Under the pieces are notes generated by a model, which saw only the letters and a list, made by a program, of their open reading frames with translations, ran no database searches and was not told where the DNA came from. Position numbers and translations under genes: made by a program. Below are positions 26,996 to 36,278 of a DNA stretch of 64,000 nt, piece after piece. The stretch lies in assembly GCF_029892065.1 (NCBI RefSeq), contig NZ_CP120373.1:558001-622000 (forward strand). Reading direction: 5' to 3'. This DNA is from Sinorhizobium garamanticum. GTDB lineage: Bacteria > Pseudomonadota > Alphaproteobacteria > Rhizobiales > Rhizobiaceae. Within the stretch, counting starts at the first letter, position 1. The number at the start of each line of letters is the position of its first letter.

Positions 26996-27487
26996 TCACT
27001 GGATGACGAAGGTTCGGAACATCACATTCGTTACGCGTCCGTCGGAGCGCAGGTCAACCCGCTCCTGAATGTCATCCCGGAGATATTGAAAGCCGCGCGG
27101 CCCCTGGATCTGCTGCAGCGACACGGTCTTTAGGTAGGCTGCAATGTCCTGGTGTATCTGCTCGGCCAAGGCAACGTCCGGGATGCCCTTGAACTGCAGC
27201 GCGACTTCCAGGCGGACCCAGTTTTCGGAAGGGTAAGCGAGGTTCGTCGTGATCGGATCCAACTGCACGACGCCGTTGGCTTCGGTGGCGATCTTCGGAA
27301 GGCCCTCGGCGCCGGTGGCGTTCGGAGCGACTTCCGCCACGGCTTCGGTCTTCTCCGCTGCGGGCGGCGGCGCCAGCAGCTGGCCGACGAGCCACCCGCC
27401 GCCGCCGGCGATTACGGTCAGCACGGCCAGGGCGGCAATCGTCATCACTTTGGATTTGGAGGACTGCGCGCTATCGATCTCTTCCAT
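26996..27487 (-). CDS. fliL: Flagellar basal-body associated protein FliL
   Basis: Single-pass inner-membrane protein that rings the stator and supports motor torque. The 163 aa protein has one transmembrane helix (~16-38, MTIAALAVLTVIAGGGGWLV) and the periplasmic FliL domain (WVRLEVALQFKG at ~95, LKTVSLQQIQGPRGFQYLRD at ~128) ending TNVMFRTFVIQ. I chose the ATG at 27487, preceded by GGAAGGG; the frame extends to 27523 without good signals. Lies between flgH and fliP. Confidence 0.94.
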   Translation of the reverse strand: MEEIDSAQSSKSKVMTIAALAVLTVIAGGGGWLVGQLLAPPPAAEKTEAVAEVAPNATGAEGLPKIATEANGVVQLDPITTNLAYPSENWVRLEVALQFKGIPDVALAEQIHQDIAAYLKTVSLQQIQGPRGFQYLRDDIQERVDLRSDGRVTNVMFRTFVIQ

Positions 27488-27577
27488 CGTGCCCTTCCGT
27501 GACGGTTGGCCACGGCGCCACACCTTGTCGAGGGGACAGGCGACGTCGTGGCACGTTGATTTGCAATCTGCCCCCGA

Positions 27578-28288
27578 TCAGATCGGCGAGAGCAGGTCTA
27601 CGACTTGCTGTCCCCAAGGCGGCTGCTGCACTTCGGTCAAGCGGCCACGGCCGCCATAGGAGATGCGGGCCTCGGCGATGCGGTCGTAGGCGATGATGTT
27701 GTCGGCGTCGACGTCGCGCGGCCGGACGATGCCTGCGACATTGAGGATGCGCAGTTCATGGTTGACGCGAACTTCCTGCGAACCGCTGATCAAGAGGTTG
27801 CCGTTCTCCGTCACTCCGGTCACGACGGCGGCAACAAGCAGGCGCAGCTTCTCGGACCGCTCGGTCTTGCCATCGCCCTCTGTCTTGGTGTTGGAGCCGT
27901 ATTCGAGATCGCCCGACCATTCGAAATCGCTTGTCTGCGATGCCCCGCTGGCACCGAGGTTGAAGCCGCTCGAATTCTTGCGGCTACGGTCCGTCTTGTT
28001 GTCGAAGGACGCCTTGTCGTCGATTCTGATATCGACCGTCAGGATGTCGCCGACATTGATCGCGCGCGCGTCCTTGAAGAGAGCGGCCTGCTGGTCATTC
28101 CAGAGCGAATATCCGTTCGTGACGTGGTGCGGCTGCTTTGGATATGCAGCGAGCTGCGGCGCCTGCGTGTATTGCAGACCGCTGCCGATCGGGCTCATGG
28201 ACGGAGCCTGGCCGATCTCTCTCAACGCCTGGTTCTGACATCCCGCAAGGAGGCCCGCGGCCAGGACGGCCGTAAAATGCTTTCTCAT
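27578..28288 (-). CDS. flgH: Flagellar L-ring lipoprotein FlgH
   Basis: Outer-membrane L-ring subunit. The 236 aa preprotein has a lipoprotein signal peptide ending in the lipobox LLAGC with lipidated Cys17, the FlgH motif SLWNDQQAALFKDARAINVG (~62-81) and GDILTVDIRIDDKASFDN, and ends VDLLSPI. The ATG overlaps the motE stop by 4 bp. Confidence 0.95.
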   Translation of the reverse strand: MRKHFTAVLAAGLLAGCQNQALREIGQAPSMSPIGSGLQYTQAPQLAAYPKQPHHVTNGYSLWNDQQAALFKDARAINVGDILTVDIRIDDKASFDNKTDRSRKNSSGFNLGASGASQTSDFEWSGDLEYGSNTKTEGDGKTERSEKLRLLVAAVVTGVTENGNLLISGSQEVRVNHELRILNVAGIVRPRDVDADNIIAYDRIAEARISYGGRGRLTEVQQPPWGQQVVDLLSPI

Positions 28289-28824
28289 GATGGCTCCTTC
28301 GAGGTGTTGGGGTCGCTCGCGCTCGAAATAATGTTGGTCAGCACCGCCGCCTTGTCGTCGCTCATCTCGCTGAGGATCAGCGACGACTGGCGCGGTGGCA
28401 GCTTCATGACGATCGCCGCGGCGATCTCCGGGCGCACCATCTCGAGTTTGCCGGCCGCGGCATCGGGTTTCATCGTCTTGTAGATATCGACGAGCCCGAG
28501 TTCCGCCTGCTTCAAGAAATCGTTGCGGCGCTTCAGCCAGTCCTCGTATTCGGCGCGCCGCCTCTCGAGCGTCGCGATGCGCTCGTCGACGCTGGCCTGA
28601 AGTTCCTCCAGTTCCTTGCGTTGCAGGAGGTAGCGCTGGTCACGCGCGGCATCGGCGATGTTTGTGCAGAACTGCTGGATCTCGTTGGCGCTGCCGCTTT
28701 CCGCCGGCGGCGCCGTGACATCCTGCGCGAAAGCCCCCGGCAGGGCCAGCATCAGTGCGCCAGCGGCCGAGATCAGGAGCATGCGCGGCGATTTGCCGAG
28801 AAATTCGTTCAAGTGTTCGGTCAT
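28285..28824 (-). CDS. motE: MotC chaperone MotE
   Basis: Periplasmic chaperone for MotC folding in S. meliloti. The 179 aa protein has a signal peptide (LLISAAGALMLALPGAFAQ, ~16-34), a coiled-coil stretch (~60-115, LQRKELEELQASVDERIATL) and a C-terminal MgtE-N-like helical domain (MRPEIAAAIVMKLPP-type block at ~130-165). Its place between flgI and flgH, with 4 bp overlaps on both sides, is the S. meliloti arrangement. Confidence 0.9.
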   Translation of the reverse strand: MTEHLNEFLGKSPRMLLISAAGALMLALPGAFAQDVTAPPAESGSANEIQQFCTNIADAARDQRYLLQRKELEELQASVDERIATLERRRAEYEDWLKRRNDFLKQAELGLVDIYKTMKPDAAAGKLEMVRPEIAAAIVMKLPPRQSSLILSEMSDDKAAVLTNIISSASDPNTSKEPS

Positions 28825-29936
28825 TGCAGAACAAGCTCCGCCTGAAGGGCTCCCGCCGTTTTGATGCTCTGGAGGATGGCGATGATCCCATCCGGCTTGA
28901 CGCCGATGCTGTTGAGACCGGCGACGAGGGAACGGAGACTCGAGCCGTTCAGGATCGCGACCGTGCCGCCATCCGATTGTGCTTCGATAATGGTGTTCGG
29001 CTCGAGCGCGGTCTCGCCGCGCGAGAATGGCGCCGGCTGCACGACGGTCGGCGCCTCGGTCACCTGCACGGTGAGCGTGCCGTAGCTAACCGCGACCTCG
29101 GCCACGCGCACGTCCTGGCCAATGACGATCGTGCCGGTCCTTTCGTTGACAACGACGCGCGCCGGCACATCGGTTTCGATCACCAGGTTTTCAACATCGG
29201 CCATCAAGCGCGCGAGATCGGCCATCTTTGGCTTTTCGACCAGCACCGACTGCGAATCCTTCGCTTCGGCGATGCGACCGCCGAACTGTGCGGCGGCATA
29301 TTTGTTGATCGCCGCGGCCATGCCGACAGCCGTGGAGAAATCCGGGTTGCGCAGTTGCAGCACCAGATTGACGCCGTCCTTGAATCGCGCCGGCAGTTCC
29401 CGCTCGATAATGGCGCCGTTCGGCACCCGCCCGGCCGTCGTCACGCCCTGATTGAGGGTGGCGGCATCGCCTTGCGCATTGAATCCGGTCACGACGACCG
29501 AGCCTTGCGCGACCGCGTAGATCTGGCCGTCTGCGCCGGAAAGCGAGGTCATGACCAGCGTGCCGCCGCGCAGCGACGTCGCATCGCCGAGGGAACCGAC
29601 GGTCACATCGACGCGGCTGCCAGGGCTCGCGAAGGGCGGCAGCGTGGCCGTGACCAGCACTGCCGCGACGTTGCGCGTGCGCGACTCGCCGCCTTGGGTG
29701 GAGATCCCGAGGTTCTGCAACATGGCGCGGATCGACTGGTCGGTGAAGGGCGAGGAGCGCAGGCTATCGCCGGTTCCCTGCAGACCGACGACGAGACCAT
29801 AACCGATCAGCTGGTTGTCCCGTCCGGCCTGCAGCGATGCCACATCCTTGATGCGGGAGGCACCATGGGCAAGCGTCAGTGTCGCGGCGAAGGTCGCGAC
29901 GAGCGTCAGGAACCACTTACAGACATGCCGCTTCAT
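28821..29936 (-). CDS. flgI: Flagellar P-ring protein FlgI
   Basis: Periplasmic P-ring subunit around the rod. The 371 aa preprotein has a signal peptide (KWFLTLVATFAATLTLAHGA, ~7-26), then the family blocks SRIKDVASLQAGRDNQLIGY, LVVGLQGTGDSLRSSPFTDQ, SRVDVTVGSLGDATSLRGGT, and the C-terminal VKPDGIIAILQSIKTAGALQ. Length typical. The start overlaps the flgA stop by 4 bp. Confidence 0.96.
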   Translation of the reverse strand: MKRHVCKWFLTLVATFAATLTLAHGASRIKDVASLQAGRDNQLIGYGLVVGLQGTGDSLRSSPFTDQSIRAMLQNLGISTQGGESRTRNVAAVLVTATLPPFASPGSRVDVTVGSLGDATSLRGGTLVMTSLSGADGQIYAVAQGSVVVTGFNAQGDAATLNQGVTTAGRVPNGAIIERELPARFKDGVNLVLQLRNPDFSTAVGMAAAINKYAAAQFGGRIAEAKDSQSVLVEKPKMADLARLMADVENLVIETDVPARVVVNERTGTIVIGQDVRVAEVAVSYGTLTVQVTEAPTVVQPAPFSRGETALEPNTIIEAQSDGGTVAILNGSSLRSLVAGLNSIGVKPDGIIAILQSIKTAGALQAELVLQ

Positions 29937-30439
29937 TTCGCCACCACATGAATAGTGCCGTCAGCCATGACCGTGCCGGACACAATGACGCCAGTATCGA
30001 CGTTGCGCGCGCGGATCAGTTCGCCGACCGCGGCGTCCTGCAACGGCGAACCGGCCGCCGTGATCGTCAGGCCACCTTTGTTGAAGACGAGCCGAACCGT
30101 CGAACCGCGCTCGACCGCGTATTGCTCACGCAATGCCGAAGCGAGGATCACCCGTCCGGGAAGCAGCGTCCGTTTCGTAACCTTGCCCTCGATCTCCTCG
30201 ATGGAACGGACATAGCCCTCCGTGAGATTGGGATTGGTCACGTCGACGACCTCGACGAGGCTCTGGTCGAGCGTCTCGCCGGGATAGATCGTCTGCTTGG
30301 GGATGACAGCGGTCGGCCGTTCCGCGAAAACAATAGCTGGCGACAGAAGGGCCGCTAGAGCCGCGGCGAATGCCACGGTTCGCACCCGAAGCCGGGAACC
30401 GTTTGTCGATTTGTTTGCGGCGGATCGGCGAAACATCAT
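29933..30439 (-). CDS. flgA: P-ring assembly chaperone FlgA
   Basis: Periplasmic chaperone for FlgI. The 168 aa preprotein has an N-terminal basic leader and signal segment (TVAFAAALAALLSPAIVFAE), followed by the SAF-like domain: VIPKQTIYPGETLDQSLVEV, KRTLLPGRVILASALREQY, GDPLQDAA-type core and RNVDTGVIVSGTVMADGTIH. Lies between flgG and flgI and is coupled to flgI. Confidence 0.93.
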   Translation of the reverse strand: MMFRRSAANKSTNGSRLRVRTVAFAAALAALLSPAIVFAERPTAVIPKQTIYPGETLDQSLVEVVDVTNPNLTEGYVRSIEEIEGKVTKRTLLPGRVILASALREQYAVERGSTVRLVFNKGGLTITAAGSPLQDAAVGELIRARNVDTGVIVSGTVMADGTIHVVAK

Positions 30440-30457
30440 GTTTGCCCCTGTTTCACG

Positions 30458-31246
30458 TTACCTGAGGTTCTTGCTGACCGTCGCCGCCATCTCGTCTGCG
30501 GCCTGAATGATCTTGGAATTCATCTCATAGGCGCGTTGGGCCGAGATCAGGTCGGTGATTTCCTTGACCGGATCCACGTTCGAGGCCTCGAGATAGTTCT
30601 GCTTGATCTGGGCAAAGCCGGGATCCGCCGGCGTCCCGATGATCGGCTCGCCAGAAGCCGGCGTCTGCTTGAATAGGTTTTCGCCCTGCGGCTCGAGCCC
30701 GGCCTCGTTGACGAAGTTCGCGATCGTCAGCTGGCCGATTTCCTGCAGTTCCGTGTTGTTGCCGATGCGCACCAGCACCTGCCCGGAAGAGGTGAAGGTG
30801 ATTTCGCTGGCATCCTGCGGCACCGTGATGCCGGGAACGACGGTGTAGCCGTCAATGGTGACGAGCTGGCCGGTGGCATTGGTGTTGAAGGCGCCTGAAC
30901 GTGTATAGGCCGTCTCTCCATCCGGCGTCTCGATCTGGAACCAGCCGCGGCCGACGAGCGCCAGATCGTAGTCGTTTCCGGTGTTGACGAGGCTGCCCTG
31001 GATATGAAGGTTGCGCACGGCCGAAGTCTGCACGCCGAGACCGATAATCGCGCCTTCCGGGACGATTGCCTGGTTGGCGCGGTTGGGCACGCCCTGGGCG
31101 CGCTCGGTCTGATAAAGCAGATCTGAAAACTCGGCGCGCGCCCGCTTGTAGCCCGTCGTGTTGATGTTCGCGATGTTGTTCGCGATGACTTCCAGGTTCA
31201 ACTGTTGGGCGTTCATGCCCGTGGCGGCGATGGAAAGGGCCTTCAT
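30458..31246 (-). CDS. flgG: Distal rod protein FlgG
   Basis: Distal rod subunit. The 262 aa protein starts [20 protein letters not shown] with the rod signature [20 protein letters not shown] (~23-42), the FlgG block [20 protein letters not shown], and the C-terminal [20 protein letters not shown]. Length is the family standard. It follows fliE by 11 nt. Confidence 0.97.
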   Translation of the reverse strand: MKALSIAATGMNAQQLNLEVIANNIANINTTGYKRARAEFSDLLYQTERAQGVPNRANQAIVPEGAIIGLGVQTSAVRNLHIQGSLVNTGNDYDLALVGRGWFQIETPDGETAYTRSGAFNTNATGQLVTIDGYTVVPGITVPQDASEITFTSSGQVLVRIGNNTELQEIGQLTIANFVNEAGLEPQGENLFKQTPASGEPIIGTPADPGFAQIKQNYLEASNVDPVKEITDLISAQRAYEMNSKIIQAADEMAATVSKNLR

Positions 31247-31257
31247 GTCTCGTTCCT

Positions 31258-31593
31258 TCAGATCTGCATGCGCGCGATTTCGAGATAGGCGCTCACCACC
31301 TTGTCGCGAATGGCGAGTGCGGTCTGAAGCGACTGTTCCGCATTCATCACCGCATCGATGACTTCACGGGTATTGGCTTCGCCGCGGACGGCCTGGAGCG
31401 ATGCCCCTTCGGCGGACTTCATCGAGCGAATGGTGTCGGTCGCCATGTTGCCGAGGACCTCGGCGAAGCTCTGCGACTGCGGAACCGCAGCGCCGGCGCC
31501 CGGCGTGATAAGCGCGCTGGAAGCGGTCAGGCTCGTGCCTTCCGTCTCCTTCATGGCCGAAAACGCGCCGACGGACTGGATTGCATCGATCAT
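31258..31593 (-). CDS. fliE: Rod-MS ring junction protein FliE
   Basis: Adapter between the MS ring and the proximal rod. The 111 aa protein shows the FliE core [20 protein letters not shown] (~39-58) and [20 protein letters not shown] with the C-terminal [13 protein letters not shown]. Its ATG overlaps the flgC stop (TAATG). Confidence 0.95.
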   Translation of the reverse strand: MIDAIQSVGAFSAMKETEGTSLTASSALITPGAGAAVPQSQSFAEVLGNMATDTIRSMKSAEGASLQAVRGEANTREVIDAVMNAEQSLQTALAIRDKVVSAYLEIARMQI

Positions 31594-32012
31594 TATTGCG
31601 AAGCCCTCAACAGGTCGATTGTCTGGGAGATAAGGTCGCGAGACTGCTTGATGGTCTGCAGGTTGGCCTCATAGGCGCGATTGGCCTCGCGCATGTCGGC
31701 CATTTCGATCAGGACGTTGACGTTCGGCATCTTGACCATGCCCTTTTCGTCGGCTGCCGGATTGCCGGGATCGAACTCGATGTTGAAATTCGAGTCGTCC
31801 GTGCCGAGACGCTGGATCTCGACGAGCGATGCGCCGCTCGCCCGGTCGACCTCCGCCGCGAAACTGATGGTCTTGCGGCGATACGGATCGGCGCCGGGGG
31901 TGTCGCCGCTCGAGCGGGCGTTGGCGATGTTTTCTGAAACGATGCGCAGGCGGGTCGATTCCGCCTGCAGGCCGGAGGCCGAAACCTTGAGCGCCGAGGT
32001 CAAAGGATCCAT
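31593..32012 (-). CDS. flgC: Proximal rod protein FlgC
   Basis: Proximal rod subunit. The 139 aa protein starts [20 protein letters not shown] with [20 protein letters not shown] (~26-45) and ends with [20 protein letters not shown]. Length is typical. Located 5 nt after flgB. Confidence 0.96.
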   Translation of the reverse strand: MDPLTSALKVSASGLQAESTRLRIVSENIANARSSGDTPGADPYRRKTISFAAEVDRASGASLVEIQRLGTDDSNFNIEFDPGNPAADEKGMVKMPNVNVLIEMADMREANRAYEANLQTIKQSRDLISQTIDLLRASQ

Positions 32013-32017
32013 GATTC

Positions 32018-32398
32018 TTACTTCCGTACCGTCATGAGCATCATCCGGTGAAAGGCTTTCACGAGCCCGGCATTGAGCTCGTAGTCGCGCTTGATTTCAC
32101 CGGTCTTCATCATTTCCTGTTCGATCGCGACCGTGTTTCCGGATTGCTGCACCTGCACGTCGTCGATCATGCTGACTTCGGTGACCTGGGCGGCGTCTGG
32201 GCTTTCGGTGAAATGCGCGCGATGCGTCGCCGCCATCTGAATGCCGGTGTTCTGCAGCACGCTTTCAAAGGGCTCGACGTCTTTCGCCCGGTAGTGCGGC
32301 GTATTGGCGTTGGCGATGTTGCCGGCCACGACGTTCTGACGAACCGTCAGCCATTGGGCCTGGCGCGACGCAAGTTCGAAAAGCTGAATCGGTTCCAT
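32018..32398 (-). CDS. flgB: Proximal rod protein FlgB
   Basis: Proximal rod subunit, 126 aa: [20 protein letters not shown], then the rod signature [20 protein letters not shown] (~21-40), and the C-terminal [21 protein letters not shown] chose the ATG at 32398 with GGAG seven bases upstream; the open frame continues to 32479 without family similarity. A 218 bp gap separates it from the upstream orf and may contain a promoter for flgB-fliP. Confidence 0.94.
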   Translation of the reverse strand: MEPIQLFELASRQAQWLTVRQNVVAGNIANANTPHYRAKDVEPFESVLQNTGIQMAATHRAHFTESPDAAQVTEVSMIDDVQVQQSGNTVAIEQEMMKTGEIKRDYELNAGLVKAFHRMMLMTVRK

Positions 32399-32616
32399 CA
32401 AAAGCTCCTGCCTGATGGTGACGAACCTAGGCAGGTAATCTTGCGTGGGACTTGTCGGGAGCGCGATTTCTGGCCGCATCGCGATCCGGTTCTAAAACGG
32501 CTTCAATTGAAGGAACGCGCAGTATCGTCTCATTTTTGAGCACGGAACGGAAAGGAGCTGCCCGCAGCTAATGCGGCGGCGCCCTGCTGCTCCCGCCGCG
32601 TGCGTTGATGGCTGGT

Positions 32617-33168
32617 CTACTGCTCTTCGTAGATCTCGCCCTTGGAAGTTATCATCACCCAGCGGCCACCGCGCTCCTGAAACGTCGCAAGGCGACTGTT
32701 GTCAGGCAGGATCGACCCTACGCGAACAATGTACATGCCGCTCGCATCCTCGATCAGGGCGCGGCCGTTGACGACATGTCGCAACGTGAAGCCAGACGGT
32801 CCCGGGAACGGCTGATCCATCCCTGCTTCCGCCTCCGCCTGCCCACGATCCGCTGCATCGCCAAGCCCAGGCACGGTAGCCGTCGTCAGGCGATCCACGG
32901 CGGCCGCCGTGTCGCTATCCATGTCCTTCATCGCCTGGGGCGAAACGGAAAGCACATCGCGGCCAGGGCGCTCCGGCAAGTCGCGCGTCGTTCCCTGCCA
33001 CAGCCGCGGCATCGAGAACTCGCCCTGATGGACGAAGGCGTACCAGGGAAAGAAGGTCGCGAACGCCGCCATCGTCAGTCCGATGGCAGCCAGGAACTTG
33101 TCGATCAGCGGCATCTTTGCCTCCCGACGGCGCTGCTGAACGATCTCGTCTGCGTCGTAGTCGGTCAC
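32617..33168 (-). CDS. Uncharacterised membrane-anchored protein between fliI and flgB
   Basis: I do not recognise a named family. The 183 aa protein has one transmembrane helix (~24-45, FLAAIGLTMAAFATFFPWYA), a low-complexity periplasmic middle (~60-115) and a C-terminal beta-rich part (RHVVNGRALIEDASGMYIVR; GSILPDNSRLATFQERGGRW) that reads like a small secretion- or pilin-associated beta domain. Start is GTG at 33168, with GAGGGGG upstream, 2 nt after the fliI stop, so it is coupled to fliI. A homologue at this place is expected in S. meliloti. A role in flagellar assembly or motor function is inferred from position only. Confidence 0.7.
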   Translation of the reverse strand: MTDYDADEIVQQRRREAKMPLIDKFLAAIGLTMAAFATFFPWYAFVHQGEFSMPRLWQGTTRDLPERPGRDVLSVSPQAMKDMDSDTAAAVDRLTTATVPGLGDAADRGQAEAEAGMDQPFPGPSGFTLRHVVNGRALIEDASGMYIVRVGSILPDNSRLATFQERGGRWVMITSKGEIYEEQ

Positions 33169-33170
33169 CC

Positions 33171-34586
33171 CTACCCCCTCGGTCGCATGCCGGCGGCACC
33201 CGGCTGATTTCCCATCGCGGCCGCCTTCAACGCATTGGCAAGATCGGTGAAGGCGTCGAACACGGCCCGCTCGCCGGGCGTCTGCTTGAGTACCTCATAG
33301 ATGACCGGCACCTGCTTGATCGCCATGTCGAGATCGGCATCGCCGCCCGGTCGGTAGCCGCCGATCAGGCGAAGGTCGCGCGTTTCCTCGAAGCGATGGA
33401 TCAGCGCCTTGAGGCGCGCCACCAGCTTTTCCTGATCCGGAGTCCACGCCTTCCGCGCCAGGCGCGAGATCGAGGCGAGCGGATTGATCGGTGGATAGCG
33501 TCCCTCCTCCGCCAGGCTGCGCTCCAAGACGATATGCCCATCCAGAATGCCGCGCGTCGAGTCGGCAACCGGGTCGTTGTGGTTGTCGCCATCCACCAGG
33601 ATCGAGATGATCGCCGTGATCGTCCCGCTTCCTTCGACGCCGGGCCCGGCGCGTTCTAGCAGGCGGGGCAGTTCGGTGAAGACGGAAGCCGGATATCCGC
33701 GCGCGATCGGAGGCTCACCCGCCGCCGTCGCCACCTCGCGGATCGCATGGGCGAAGCGTGTCACGCTGTCGACGATGAGGAGCACATTGTCGCCCTTGTC
33801 GCGACAATGCTCGGCAATTGTGACGGCGGTCAGCGGCGCCATCTTCCTCAGCATTGGGCTTTCGTCGCTGGTGGCGACGACGGCGACCGATTTGGAAAGA
33901 TTGTCGCCGAGCGTGTCTTCGATAAATTCACGCACTTCGCGGCCGCGTTCGCCGACCAGCGCGATCACAACCTTATCGAAGGCATCGGCGCGCGCCAGCA
34001 TCGAAAGCAGCGTCGACTTGCCGACGCCGGAGCCGGCAAAGATGCCGAGGCGCTGCCCGAGGCAAAGCGGCGAGAAAATGTCGATGGCACGCACGCCGGT
34101 TCTGAAACCATGCTCGACGCGCTTGCGCGTCATGGACGGCGGCGCAGTGTTGGAGATCGAGCGGCGAACGTCGCCCTGTAGTAGCGGCCCGAGGCCGTCG
34201 ATCGGCTCCGCCAGCGCGTTGATCGTACGCCCGCACCAATTGTCCGTGGGAGCTATCCGGAAAGCGCCCTTGCGAATGACCGTATCGTGAATGCCGATCG
34301 GATCGCCGGGTTCGATCGGGCAGACGACCACGCGTTCAGGTTCGACACGGACGACTTCGCCGAGATGCGTGCCGGTCGCGCTCTTGTGCGCGACGAAATC
34401 GCCGAGCCGAGCATGGCGCGAAAGACCGCTAACGGTGTAATGCCCGGGCGCGATCGTCTGCACGTGCCCACCCGGCGCGATCGAGAACTCCGGCTTCGCG
34501 TAGCGCTCGACCAACCCGGCAAGCGCCGCCAGCGATGTCGATGCGGCAAGGGTCTCGGGGCCGTCACGTTCCATGGTTTCGGTCAT
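33171..34586 (-). CDS. fliI: Flagellum-specific ATPase FliI
   Basis: Cytosolic hexameric ATPase, related to F1-beta, that unfolds and energises export substrates with FliH and FliJ. The 471 aa protein has Walker A GIFAGSGVGKSTLLSMLARA (~179-198), the ALVGERGREVREF motif, Walker B NVLLIVDSVTRFAHAIREVA (~268) and the RYPPINPLASISR block. Length is typical. It follows flgF by 3 nt. Confidence 0.97.
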   Translation of the reverse strand: MTETMERDGPETLAASTSLAALAGLVERYAKPEFSIAPGGHVQTIAPGHYTVSGLSRHARLGDFVAHKSATGTHLGEVVRVEPERVVVCPIEPGDPIGIHDTVIRKGAFRIAPTDNWCGRTINALAEPIDGLGPLLQGDVRRSISNTAPPSMTRKRVEHGFRTGVRAIDIFSPLCLGQRLGIFAGSGVGKSTLLSMLARADAFDKVVIALVGERGREVREFIEDTLGDNLSKSVAVVATSDESPMLRKMAPLTAVTIAEHCRDKGDNVLLIVDSVTRFAHAIREVATAAGEPPIARGYPASVFTELPRLLERAGPGVEGSGTITAIISILVDGDNHNDPVADSTRGILDGHIVLERSLAEEGRYPPINPLASISRLARKAWTPDQEKLVARLKALIHRFEETRDLRLIGGYRPGGDADLDMAIKQVPVIYEVLKQTPGERAVFDAFTDLANALKAAAMGNQPGAAGMRPRG

Positions 34587-34589
34587 TTA

Positions 34590-35312
34590 TCAGCTGCCGC
34601 CCAGCGTCTTGATTGCTTCTTCCAGCGATCCCTCGCTGTCGCGCATTAGGGCCGTGATATTGTCGAAGGCACGGGTGACCATGATGAGCTGCGACATTTC
34701 CTGAATGGCGTTGACGTTCGACTCTTCGAGGAATCCCTGCATCACGCCGATATCGAAACGGTCGACGACCGGCTCCGGCTGAATTGCCGGCATGACTGCA
34801 CTGTTGTCGTAGCGCATGAAGCCGTTGCTGAAGTCCGCCTCGTAAAGGCCAAGCAGAGCGACCTGATTGCCGTTCTGGTGGATGGCGCCGTTGGCGCCGA
34901 CGGTGATTTCGCCTGCTCCGCCATTCAGCTGGATCGGCGCCCCCCCGGCGTCGAGCACCGGATAGCCCTTGATGGTGACGAGTTCGCCCGTTTCCGTCAG
35001 CGTGAACCGGCCGTCGCGGGTCAAGGCCGGCCCGCCGGGCGTGTCGATCGAAAACCAGGCGTCGCCCTTGATCGCAAAGTCGAGCGAGGCGCCGGTGCGT
35101 GCAAGCGACCCGGTATTGGTATTGAGGTATTCCTCACCTTCCGACACATAGGAAACCTTGGTCGGTTTGGTGTCGCCGAGCATCTGGTTGAACTTCACTT
35201 CAGCCCCGCGAAAGCCGACGGTGCCGGAGTTTGCGATGTTGTCGGCGAGCGTGTTCAGGCGCTTTTCGAGCGCCATCTGCGATGAGATCGCCACATAGAG
35301 ACCGGTCTGCAC
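34590..35312 (-). CDS. flgF: Proximal rod protein FlgF
   Basis: Rod subunit of the FlgG family. The 240 aa protein starts QTGLYVAISSQMALEKRLNT, has the rod signature TLADNIANSGTVGFRGAEVK (~20-39), RTGASLDFAIKGDAWFSIDT, and ends NAIQEMSQLIMVTRAFDNIT. It begins with GTG at 35312, directly beside the stop of the DUF1217 gene, so the two are coupled; the next ATG is 12 codons later and would remove conserved residues. Confidence 0.93.
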   Translation of the reverse strand: MQTGLYVAISSQMALEKRLNTLADNIANSGTVGFRGAEVKFNQMLGDTKPTKVSYVSEGEEYLNTNTGSLARTGASLDFAIKGDAWFSIDTPGGPALTRDGRFTLTETGELVTIKGYPVLDAGGAPIQLNGGAGEITVGANGAIHQNGNQVALLGLYEADFSNGFMRYDNSAVMPAIQPEPVVDRFDIGVMQGFLEESNVNAIQEMSQLIMVTRAFDNITALMRDSEGSLEEAIKTLGGS

Positions 35313-35313
35313 G

Positions 35314-36093
35314 TCAGCGTCCCCCGAGTTTCAGGCTATTGATGGACAGGAGCAGATCGGAGGAGATGCCGTAGCCGCTCGATGAACCGAAAACCGCAAG
35401 CGGATCGTAGCTGTCCGTGGAATTGTTGAGTTCCCAAAGGGCGGTGAAGCGGTCGAGAAACGCCGCCAGCTTTTCGGGATCCTGGAAGTCCTTGAGATCG
35501 ATCGCCGCCTCATAGGCTTCGGCCTGGCGATCGACATCGGTCGCCGCGAATTCCTCCGGCAGTTGCAGGGCGGTTCGCACAACCTGTGCCAGCGCCTCGT
35601 CGGCGATGATGGCGTAGCCGCTGGTGATCGTCGGCGCCATGCGCGAGAAATAGAGCGCCAGCCGCACGCCGGCATTTTCCTCGCCGGCGTTCTGTTCCAG
35701 CGTCTGGCGCGCATATTTGTCGGCAACACCCTTTTGCGCGCGATCGAATGAGGTCGCCGCCTCGCCATTGCGAGCGAAGTTCAGGGATTCGACCAGCGCC
35801 TTATAGCGGGCATCCGTCAGCTTGTTGGCAAAGGCATCGTCGTTGTCGATGCCCTCGGAAAGCACCTTGCGCATGAAGGCCTTCGCATAGGCCATGTCTT
35901 CGAGACCGTGCGCCTTCATCGCGTAGTTGTAGAGCCGGCTGTCGGCGAAGAAATCGTCGATGGTTTTGATGCTGCCGATCTTCGCCAGATAGTATTCCGT
36001 CTCGCGCGCAACGTCCGGCTGTTCGGAAACGCGCTCCAGCGATTTCGTCAGATCGGCGGTGATCAGCTTGTAGCTCGTATAGGTCGTGGTCAC
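35314..36093 (-). CDS. DUF1217 flagellar-cluster protein
   Basis: Family of alphaproteobacterial proteins regularly found with flagellar genes; molecular role not settled. The 259 aa protein begins VTTTYTSYKLITADLTKSLE, is mostly helical, has a repeated FFADSRLYNYAMKAHGLEDM / FMRKVLSEG type core, and ends SSDLLLSINSLKLGGR. The GTG at 36093 gives the start seen in this family (TTTYTSY); the frame runs on to 36225 with an Arg/Gly-rich part unlike the family. It heads the flgF-fliP run and is divergent from motA. Confidence 0.8.
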   Translation of the reverse strand: MTTTYTSYKLITADLTKSLERVSEQPDVARETEYYLAKIGSIKTIDDFFADSRLYNYAMKAHGLEDMAYAKAFMRKVLSEGIDNDDAFANKLTDARYKALVESLNFARNGEAATSFDRAQKGVADKYARQTLEQNAGEENAGVRLALYFSRMAPTITSGYAIIADEALAQVVRTALQLPEEFAATDVDRQAEAYEAAIDLKDFQDPEKLAAFLDRFTALWELNNSTDSYDPLAVFGSSSGYGISSDLLLSINSLKLGGR

Positions 36094-36278
36094 GATCGCT
36101 TCGCCCTGTCCGGAATAAAGGCCGGGCGCGACGTGGCCCGACCTCGCAAATCCTGACCTGACTGGCTTGCGCGAACCTGTTCCGCGCGCGGCTCTCAACG
36201 GGGCCTTACGAACAGCCTCACGCAAGGATGAAATCCTATTCCATCAACGGAAAATCACGATCGCGACAGGTATCGACA
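36094..36278. promoter_or_regulatory. Divergent promoter region between the DUF1217 gene and motA
   Basis: 185 bp between the two start codons. It must carry the promoters for the minus-strand rod/ring operon and the plus-strand motA-fliM-fliN-fliG-flhB operon. I could not mark convincing -35/-10 boxes. Confidence 0.5.
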
